From the NCBI GenBank assembly GCA_900555725.1, contig USMD01000033.1, positions 1 through 18,160 of the forward strand: a stretch of DNA of 18,160 nucleotides, given 5' to 3'. This DNA is from an uncultured Garciella sp. (GTDB lineage: Bacteria > Bacillota > Clostridia > Eubacteriales > Garciellaceae). The notes below the pieces were generated by a model. It made no database searches. It was given only the letters and a program-made list of their open reading frames with translations, and was not told the origin of the DNA. Made by a program: the position numbers and the translations under genes. Below are positions 7,351-11,440 of the stretch, in pieces; the stretch's first letter is position 1, and each line of letters opens with the position of its first letter.

Positions 7351-7378
7351 ACCTTTTTCGACTAATAGACATAATATG
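7351..7378 (+). promoter_or_regulatory. Sigma-K-like promoter before array gene A
   Basis: CACC with AC at 7351-7352, a 17-base spacer, then CATAATATG at 7370-7378. The -10 differs from CATAnnnTA only in the last base. The leader to gene A is about 80 bases, longer than for the other array genes. Confidence 0.45.
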
Positions 7379-7463
7379 AAAATGTAAACAAAAGAATCAT
7401 TCTTTTTGACCCCTGTAGTACCCCATAATAAAATTATGAAATTTATAAAGGAGGGATAAGATC

Positions 7464-7616
7464 ATGGGATTCATTGACAGCTTTGATGGTAATGAAGAAA
7501 GCTTGTTATTCTTCTTCTTGCTATTAGTAATTTTATTTGATAAGGGAGATTGGTTTGGCGATGGTGACGAAAGCTTATTATTCTTCTTCCTATTGCTAGT
7601 TATTTTATTTGATTAA
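7464..7616 (+). CDS. Array gene A: small double-hydrophobic-block protein
   Basis: A 50-residue protein of no family I recognise: MGFIDSFDGNE, then ESLLFFFLLLVILF (12-25), the loop DKGDWFGDGD, a second identical ESLLFFFLLLVILF (36-49), and Asp. The two blocks differ only at the DNA level. Each has 12-13 strongly hydrophobic residues framed by acids, so the chain may form a short membrane hairpin or stack as beta-strands. There are no Cys and no Lys/Arg apart from one Lys in the loop. The ribosome site AAAGGAGG (7447-7454) is nine bases upstream. It seems to be its own transcript, from the promoter at 7351-7378 to the terminator at 7768-7800. It is most like gene C, including the bases after the stop (gattaattaaca). 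Confidence 0.85.
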   Translation: MGFIDSFDGNEESLLFFFLLLVILFDKGDWFGDGDESLLFFFLLLVILFD

Positions 7617-7630
7617 TTAACAGGGTTCTT

Positions 7631-7747
7631 AGTTCAGCTAGAGCTTTGAACTCTAGCTGAACTTTATAAAAAAACCGTTATGCTAAAGCTTAGCATCCGT
7701 TATTCTCCCACTTATAAAAGCTAAAGCCTTAGAGACGGTTCACTATC
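7631..7747 (+). repeat. Intergenic repeat element, copy 2
   Basis: A perfect 13-bp stem (AGTTCAGCTAGAG at 7631-7643 with 7651-7663, loop of seven) is followed by a smaller hairpin (ATGCTAA 7680-7686 with TTAGCAT 7690-7696). A long-range pairing of AACCGT (7673-7678) with ACGGTT (7735-7740) closes it. It ends with TTCACTATCG, as copy 3 does. It lies between gene A and its terminator and so would be in the 3' part of the gene A transcript. Confidence 0.5.
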
Positions 7748-7767
7748 GAATAATCCAATCATAATCT

Positions 7768-7800
7768 GAAAGGGTGAGAGAACTCACCCTTTCTTTTTTA
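7768..7800 (+). terminator. Terminator of array gene A
   Basis: GAAAGGGTGAG (7768-7778) pairs exactly with 7783-7793 around the loop AGAA, followed by six T. The same hairpin with a longer stem recurs at 8401-8434. Its descending arm contains the AC of the promoter-like pattern before gene B. Confidence 0.9.
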
Positions 7801-7812
7801 TTGAATAAACTG
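7786..7812 (+). promoter_or_regulatory. Degenerate sigma-K-like promoter before array gene B
   Basis: AC at 7786-7787, 16 bases, then AATAAACTG at 7804-7812. The start codon is 43 bases beyond, as for genes C and D. The first -10 base is A where C is expected and the last is G, so it may be weak. Confidence 0.3.
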
Positions 7813-7854
7813 TATTAGGGAGATCTCCCTATTAAAAATAAAGGAGGCTTGAAG

Positions 7855-7995
7855 ATGGGATTTAATGGTAATGATGAAAGCTTACTTTTCTTTTTCCTGT
7901 TATTAGTTATATTTTTCGATAGCTGCTCCTTATTTGATGACAGCAATGAAAGCTTATTGTTCTTCTTCCTATTGCTAGTTATTTTATTCCAATAA
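7855..7995 (+). CDS. Array gene B: small double-hydrophobic-block protein
   Basis: A 46-residue paralogue with a shortened N-terminus (MGFNGND), ESLLFFFLLLVIFF (8-21), the loop DSCSLFDDSN and ESLLFFFLLLVILF (32-45), ending in Gln. Unlike genes A, C, D and F, the loop has a Cys and a Leu-Phe pair in place of GDWFG, a form shared with gene E. AAAGGAGG lies nine bases upstream of the ATG. It may be transcribed from its own weak promoter, and a less regular hairpin follows (8010-8040). No function is known. Membrane insertion or self-association is inferred only from composition. Confidence 0.82.
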   Translation: MGFNGNDESLLFFFLLLVIFFDSCSLFDDSNESLLFFFLLLVILFQ

Positions 7996-8009
7996 TCTAG
8001 CGATTCAAT

Positions 8010-8040
8010 AGAAAAGGGGGAATTTTTCTCACCCTTTTCT
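8010..8040 (+). terminator. Weak terminator after array gene B
   Basis: AGAAAAGGG (8010-8018) pairs with CCCTTTTCT (8032-8040) over a 13-base loop and is followed by a pyrimidine stretch. It looks like a decayed form of the terminators at 7768 and 8401. Its descending arm overlaps the -35 of the next promoter. Confidence 0.5.
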
Positions 8041-8057
8041 CTCTTTCGCATAGTATG
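8031..8057 (+). promoter_or_regulatory. Sigma-K-like promoter before array gene C
   Basis: CACC with AC at 8031-8032, 16 bases, then GCATAGTATG with CATAGTATG at 8049-8057. The start codon is 41 bases beyond. Only the final -10 base departs from CATAnnnTA. Confidence 0.55.
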
Positions 8058-8097
8058 TATTAGAAACACTTAATCAACAAAAAAAGGAGGATTTCAC

Positions 8098-8253
8098 ATG
8101 GGATTTTTAGATGGCTTTAAAGATGGTAATGAAGAAAGCTTATTGTTCTTCTTCTTATTGTTAGTTATTTTATTTGAAAAAGGAGACTGGTTTGGCGATA
8201 GTAACGAAAGCTTATTGTTCTTCTTCTTATTGTTAGTTATTTTGTTTGATTAA
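8098..8253 (+). CDS. Array gene C: small double-hydrophobic-block protein
   Basis: A 51-residue paralogue: MGFLDGFKDGNE, ESLLFFFLLLVILF (13-26), the loop EKGDWFGDSN, ESLLFFFLLLVILF (37-50) and a final Asp. It is the closest relative of gene A, and the similarity continues past the stop codon into the repeat element at 8268-8390, which points to a segmental duplication of gene plus downstream region. AAAAGGAGG stands seven bases before the ATG. It has its own sigma-K-like promoter and a terminator at 8401-8434. The function is unknown. Confidence 0.85.
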   Translation: MGFLDGFKDGNEESLLFFFLLLVILFEKGDWFGDSNESLLFFFLLLVILFD

Positions 8254-8267
8254 TTAACAATATTCTT

Positions 8268-8390
8268 AGTTTAGCTGGAGTCTAAGACTTCAGCTAAACT
8301 TTAGAAACCATTATCCAGAAGCGAATCGTCCCTCATTTTATCACTTCACTTATAGAAGTGGAAATCTTAAGAACGATTCACTATCGGATA
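8268..8390 (+). repeat. Intergenic repeat element, copy 3
   Basis: A 13-bp stem (8268-8280 with 8288-8300, one G-T pair, loop of seven) is followed by a second domain with nested pairing. In that domain TATCC (8312-8316) pairs with GGATA (8386-8390), GAATCGT (8323-8329) with ACGATTC (8373-8379), and CACTTC (8342-8347) with GAAGTG (8355-8360). The two outer helices are separated by a six-by-six internal loop (AGAAGC against ACTATC). It looks like a folded RNA domain in the 3' part of the gene C transcript. Confidence 0.5.
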
Positions 8391-8400
8391 AAATAGTTAA

Positions 8401-8436
8401 AAAGGAAAGGGTGAGAGAACTCACCCTTTCCTTTTT
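8401..8436 (+). terminator. Terminator of array gene C
   Basis: A perfect 15-bp stem (8401-8415 with 8420-8434), loop AGAA, then a T-run. It is nearly identical in sequence to the terminator after gene A. Confidence 0.9.
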
Positions 8437-8449
8437 GTTGCATAGTATA
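8423..8449 (+). promoter_or_regulatory. Sigma-K-like promoter before array genes D-E
   Basis: CACC with AC at 8423-8424, 16 bases, then GCATAGTATA with CATAGTATA at 8441-8449, a full match to CATAnnnTA. The -35 lies in the descending arm of the preceding terminator. The gene D start is 43 bases beyond. Confidence 0.6.
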
Positions 8450-8491
8450 TATTGAAAATATTTTATTATGAAATGAAAAGGAGGCTTAAGA

Positions 8492-8722
8492 ATGGAGTTT
8501 TTAAAAAACTTTGGAGGAGATGAAGAAAACTTATTATTCTTCTTTTTATTACTAGTCATTCTATTTGATAAGGGAGATTGGTTTGGGGATAGCAATGAAA
8601 GTCTATTATTTTTCTTCCTATTGCTCATCATTCTCTTTCAGCCTAGGGAATTTCAAGGATATGAGGTAGAAGAAAAGCCACAAGAAGCTATATCCGTAGC
8701 ACCTTTAGAAGACGAAAAATAA
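8492..8722 (+). CDS. Array gene D: double-hydrophobic-block protein with a polar tail
   Basis: A 76-residue paralogue. Blocks are ENLLFFFLLLVILF (12-25) and ESLLFFFLLLIILF (36-49) around the loop DKGDWFGDSN. Unlike its neighbours it continues with a 27-residue hydrophilic, acidic tail (QPREFQGYEVEEKPQEAI...). The tail could have come from loss of the stop codon, since other members end within three residues of the second block. AAAAGGAGG precedes the ATG by nine bases. Gene E follows after 31 bases with no promoter between, so D and E are probably co-transcribed from the promoter at 8423-8449. Confidence 0.85.
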   Translation: MEFLKNFGGDEENLLFFFLLLVILFDKGDWFGDSNESLLFFFLLLIILFQPREFQGYEVEEKPQEAISVAPLEDEK

Positions 8723-8753
8723 TATTTACTTAAAAATATAAAGGAGGATTTCT

Positions 8754-8909
8754 ATGGGCTTTGCAGAGCATTATACCGGAAGTAAAAACAGCTTACTTTT
8801 TTTCTTCTTATTGTTGGTAATATTATTCAATCGTTGTCCCTTATTTAGTGAAAGTGATGAAAGCTTATTATTTTTTTTCTTAATCCTAGTAGTTTTATTT
8901 TTCTATTAA
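8754..8909 (+). CDS. Array gene E: small double-hydrophobic-block protein
   Basis: A 51-residue paralogue: MGFAEHYTGSK, NSLLFFFLLLVILF (12-25), the loop NRCPLFSESD, ESLLFFFLILVVLF (36-49), then Phe-Tyr. The Cys and Leu-Phe in the loop link it to gene B. Here the first block has Asn in place of the leading Glu, and the second block has begun to vary. AAAGGAGG lies seven bases before the ATG. No clear terminator follows before the gene F promoter. Confidence 0.83.
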   Translation: MGFAEHYTGSKNSLLFFFLLLVILFNRCPLFSESDESLLFFFLILVVLFFY

Positions 8910-8924
8910 TAAAAAACTTTTGTC

Positions 8925-8952
8925 ACCAAATAAGTCCTCTCTGCATAAGATA
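8925..8952 (+). promoter_or_regulatory. Sigma-K-like promoter before array genes F-G
   Basis: CACC with AC at 8925-8926, 17 bases, then GCATAAGATA with CATAAGATA at 8944-8952, a full match to CATAnnnTA. The gene F start is 36 bases beyond. The flanking sequence is unlike that of the other array promoters, which supports selection on the pattern itself. Confidence 0.6.
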
Positions 8953-8987
8953 CAAATGTAGTAAGAAATCTTCAAGGAGGGGTTTGG

Positions 8988-9149
8988 ATGGGATTGGCAA
9001 ACTGGTTTGAAGGGAATGAAGAAAGCCTTTTATTTTTCTTTTTACTCCTGATAATTATCTTTGATAATGATGGATGGTTTGGAAAGGGAAATGATGAAAG
9101 CTTATTATTCTTCTTCTTAATCTTAGTAATCTTATTTACCAAGAAGTAA
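8988..9149 (+). CDS. Array gene F: small double-hydrophobic-block protein
   Basis: A 53-residue paralogue: MGLANWFEGNE, ESLLFFFLLLIIIF (12-25), the loop DNDGWFGKGND, ESLLFFFLILVILF (37-50), Thr-Lys-Lys. It keeps the aromatic Gly-Trp-Phe-Gly loop of A, C and D but gains a basic C-terminus. AAGGAGGGG stands upstream of the ATG. Gene G follows after 50 bases, probably on the same transcript. The function is unknown. Confidence 0.84.
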   Translation: MGLANWFEGNEESLLFFFLLLIIIFDNDGWFGKGNDESLLFFFLILVILFTKK

Positions 9150-9199
9150 ATCAAAAGGTTTTAAAAATAACATATTTATATATTAAAGGAGGAATTTTT

Positions 9200-9388
9200 A
9201 TGTCAGGTTTTTTAGATGGAATTTTTGATGGAGATAATACTATTTTACTTCTTATAGTAATCTTATTCCTTTTCCAAGATGATAAAGGCTTTGGTGGAGG
9301 ATTTGGTGATGATAGTTTCATTTTCATCATCTTCCTATTCTTATTATTAAGCGGTAATGGTTTTGGTGGATTCTTCTCCAAGAAATAA
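9200..9388 (+). CDS. Array gene G: diverged Gly-rich hydrophobic-block protein
   Basis: A 62-residue protein with the same layout as its neighbours but different wording: MSGFLDGIFDGDN, TILLLIVILFLF (14-25), a Gly-rich loop QDDKGFGGGFGDD, FIFIIFLFLLLS (40-51), then a Gly/Phe tail GNGFGGFFSKK. The FLDG start and FGDD before block two tie it to genes A, C and D. The Gly/Phe-rich text recalls small spore proteins such as the YjcZ type, though I would not assign it. AAAGGAGG precedes the ATG by eight bases. A hairpin at 9403-9436 follows. Confidence 0.8.
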   Translation: MSGFLDGIFDGDNTILLLIVILFLFQDDKGFGGGFGDDSFIFIIFLFLLLSGNGFGGFFSKK

Positions 9389-9402
9389 TCTCAGCAGCAA
9401 TG

Positions 9403-9436
9403 ACACCCCACACGCCCCATAAAAAATATGGGGTGT
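9403..9436 (+). terminator. Hairpin after array gene G
   Basis: Either CCCCATA (9415-9421) pairs with TATGGGG (9427-9433), or ACACCCCA (9403-9410) pairs with TGGGGTGT (9429-9436), so two alternative stems share one arm. A T-rich stretch follows. Probably the terminator of the F-G transcript. Confidence 0.6.
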
Positions 9437-9443
9437 ATTTCTT

Positions 9444-9471
9444 TTGACAATTTTGCGAATTAGGTTATAGG
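9444..9471 (+). promoter_or_regulatory. Candidate sigma-A-like promoter before the 343-residue gene
   Basis: TTGACA (9444-9449), 16 bases, then TATAGG (9466-9471). The -35 is perfect and the -10 matches four of six. I found no sigma-K-like pattern here. Confidence 0.4.
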
Positions 9472-9549
9472 ATATTCTAATCTTGAATAAATATCTTACT
9501 AGATATCGTCTTTGTGGGACGAATACATTTATTGAATAGGAGGATATGA

Positions 9550-10581
9550 ATGATGGAAGAAAATAAAGAAAGTTTGATAGATCAAGAAGAACAAGAAAAA
9601 ATAAAGCAAAACGATGTTTTACAAACAAATCCAATTTTATTATTTATCCTTTTTTTTCTCGTTTCTAAACAATTACAGAAAAAAAAGAGATTTTCTTCTG
9701 AAGGAGAGGATTGGATAGAGGACGAATACATCGTTACTATGGGAAACTCTCCTGCTTTTCCATCAGATACAAGTAATACATATGATGAGAAAAAAAAAGG
9801 AACTATCTTAAATATAAGGGATGTCCAAGACTTCTATGGGATGATGAACAGATTAAAGCCCTATATGAATGAGAAAAATCAATATCTTCTCTCTATATTT
9901 GGAAAATGGAGATCCTTAATAGAGGATTTAAATAATCTTTCAAATTTTGAAAATGATGCGAAACACAAAATCTTATCTATCCATGAGCCAAAGGAAATAG
10001 TAAATTTATTACAGGATTTAAAACCCTTTATCCGAGAAGACTATTATTCTCAGCTACAACAACTTTCTAACGGAATCAATGAGATGATGAGAATCAATGA
10101 AAATATCATCCATTTACAAAGAACTTTTGAAAAGATCAATCATATTGAGGATAATAGCGAAAAGATTAATACCTTAATCAATAGCCTTGAACCCTTTATG
10201 AGTAAAGAACAGAAAAAAATAATCGATCAATTAAAAAGTATTTCTGAGGTAATAGATCTGATGAAAACCGCTGTAGAGTCTAAGACTAAAGACACTATAA
10301 ATAAATCTAATCAAGAAAACGATAAACTTTCAAAACTAATGGAACTATTAAATCTATTAGACTCACCACCTACTGAAGGGGTAAATGCCAAAGCATCACC
10401 CCAAGAGCAAGATAATCCACAATTACTAGAACAAAAAGAAATAGAGAAAGATGAAACTCCACAATATGAAGAAATTTTTGAGGAAGATCTTGAAGCTATA
10501 AAGGAATTGGAAAGAAAGGAAAAGTTAGAAAACTCTGGAGAAGAATCAGAAAAAATCAGAGAAAATAAAAAGAAGAATTAA
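9550..10581 (+). CDS. Membrane-anchored repeat protein next to the array
   Basis: A 343-residue protein I do not recognise. Residues 1-25 are acidic. Residues 27-38 (NPILLFILFFLV) form one hydrophobic block followed by SKQLQKKKR, which suggests membrane insertion with the bulk of the chain on the cytoplasmic side. From about 95 to 240 there are three repeats with a period of 55-56 residues, marked by RLKPYMNEKNQYLL (101-114), DLKPFIREDYYSQL (156-169) and SLEPFMSKEQKKII (212-225), all helical. The C-terminal 80 residues are very acidic and probably disordered. AGGAGG (9538-9543) serves ATG 9550 or the adjoining ATG 9553. The short Phe/Leu/Ile block resembles those of the array proteins, so a structural partnership is possible but unproven. 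Confidence 0.75.
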   Translation: MMEENKESLIDQEEQEKIKQNDVLQTNPILLFILFFLVSKQLQKKKRFSSEGEDWIEDEYIVTMGNSPAFPSDTSNTYDEKKKGTILNIRDVQDFYGMMNRLKPYMNEKNQYLLSIFGKWRSLIEDLNNLSNFENDAKHKILSIHEPKEIVNLLQDLKPFIREDYYSQLQQLSNGINEMMRINENIIHLQRTFEKINHIEDNSEKINTLINSLEPFMSKEQKKIIDQLKSISEVIDLMKTAVESKTKDTINKSNQENDKLSKLMELLNLLDSPPTEGVNAKASPQEQDNPQLLEQKEIEKDETPQYEEIFEEDLEAIKELERKEKLENSGEESEKIRENKKKN

Positions 10582-10620
10582 TTACAAGTTTCTCCTTTTT
10601 ACTGTATATCGTCATAGATG

Positions 10621-10750
10621 TTCTCACTATCGGCTGAAGAGGCTTATATTTTATTCATTACTATGCAACTAATTCAATGTAGATTTACATTGTGAAAAAG
10701 CTTATAGCGTTTATTAGCGAAACAAAAGAGCCCTCTTCACCGTTCGACGG
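10621..10750 (+). ncRNA. Structured non-coding stretch after the 343-residue gene
   Basis: TGAAGAGG (10635-10642) pairs with CCTCTTCA (10732-10739). Inside is a 7-bp hairpin (10675-10681 with 10686-10692), and after it CCGT-TCG-ACGG (10740-10750). Just before the outer helix is TCACTATCGG, also found at the 3' edge of repeat copy 3. It could be a folded 3' region, an independent RNA or a decayed mobile-element end. There is no open frame. Confidence 0.35.
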
Positions 10751-10771
10751 ATGAATTGTATTTCATATAAA

Positions 10772-10823
10772 AAGTGCACCTCCAAAAGTTAGGTTTTTGT
10801 GTCTAACTTTTGGAGGTGCACTT
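10772..10823 (-). terminator. Perfect 21-bp hairpin, terminator of engB
   Basis: 10772-10792 is the exact complement of 10803-10823, with a 10-base loop. On the minus strand it follows the engB stop and ends in TTTTT. The arm sequence (TGCACCTCCAAAAGTTAG) resembles terminal inverted repeats of IS3-family (IS150-type) elements as I remember them. Confidence 0.8.
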
Positions 10824-10852
10824 CAATACTATGCCCTTTTAAAATACTTCCT

Positions 10853-11440
10853 TTATTCAGATAAAATACCTTCTATAAATTCCCATAGTTCTTCTTTCCC
10901 ACTCTTATCTTCAGAGGAAAAAATAAATACCTTATTTTCATTGGTTAATTGCAACTTTTCCTTTAGAATCTTTTTATTTTTTTGAACCTGAGAAGATTTT
11001 ACTTTATCCCTTTTGGTTGCCACCACAGCACAAGGAATTTCATAATATTTCAACCATTCATACATAGAAATATCATCCTGGGTAGGAGGGTGACGAAAAT
11101 CTATCAGTAAAAAAACATATTGTAGATTGGACCGACTGGTAAGATAATGCTCAATCATCTCCCCCCATTTTTCCCTTTCTTTTTGGGATACTTTAGCATA
11201 ACCATAACCTGGTAAGTCCACAAAATAAAAACTTTCATTTATTTGATAAAAATTTATGGTTCGGGTTTTCCCTGGTTGGGAACTGGTACGAGCTAAGGAT
11301 TTTCTATTTATTAAAGTATTTATCAAAGAAGACTTTCCTACATTGGAGCGACCTATCAGTGCAAGCTCCGGTAGATTGTCTGGGGGATATTGTCTTTCTT
11401 TTACCGCGCTTATGACTATTTCTGCCTTACTAATCTTCAT
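10853..11440 (-). CDS. engB: Ribosome-biogenesis GTPase EngB/YsxC
   Basis: A 195-residue TrmE-Era-EngA-like GTPase needed for large ribosomal subunit assembly. Motifs, numbered from the chosen start, are G1 GRSNVGKSS (near 30-38), G2 with the TRTINFY stretch, G3 DLPGYGYAKV (near 75) and G4 TKRDKV (near 142). The start MKISKAEIVISAVK matches the start of the Bacillus protein, which is also 195 residues. A GTG three codons upstream is possible but lacks a spaced ribosome site. The gene overlaps the end of lon by 11 bases, so the two are coupled, a pairing conserved across Firmicutes. Confidence 0.96.
   Translation of the reverse strand: MKISKAEIVISAVKERQYPPDNLPELALIGRSNVGKSSLINTLINRKSLARTSSQPGKTRTINFYQINESFYFVDLPGYGYAKVSQKEREKWGEMIEHYLTSRSNLQYVFLLIDFRHPPTQDDISMYEWLKYYEIPCAVVATKRDKVKSSQVQKNKKILKEKLQLTNENKVFIFSSEDKSGKEELWEFIEGILSE

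Larger units (their letters stand above)
7497..9137 (+). repeat. Twelve in-frame copies of a 42-base coding repeat
   Basis: Each copy encodes ESLLFFFLLLVILF or a close variant. Positions are 7497, 7569, 7876, 7948, 8134, 8206, 8525, 8597, 8787, 8859, 9021 and 9096, each 42 bases long. Copies come in pairs 72-75 bases apart, one pair per gene. Most contain gaaagcttatt followed by runs of ttc and tta codons. Confidence 0.9.

Noticed and set aside
7497..9137. CRISPR-like pattern of regularly repeated DNA
   Set aside because: The repeats are in-frame coding blocks with ribosome sites. They come in pairs 72-75 bases apart with larger gaps between genes, and there are no unique spacers of equal length and no cas genes.
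7815..9381. Minus-strand open frames rich in Lys, Asn and Ser over the array
   Set aside because: They are the mirror image of the Phe/Leu-rich repeats, lack ribosome sites, and run across the terminators of the plus-strand genes.
7464..9388. Array proteins as bacteriocins or type I toxins
   Set aside because: There is no double-Gly leader and no transporter, immunity or modification gene nearby. I see no antisense RNA promoter opposite them. Promoter-like patterns point to sporulation instead.
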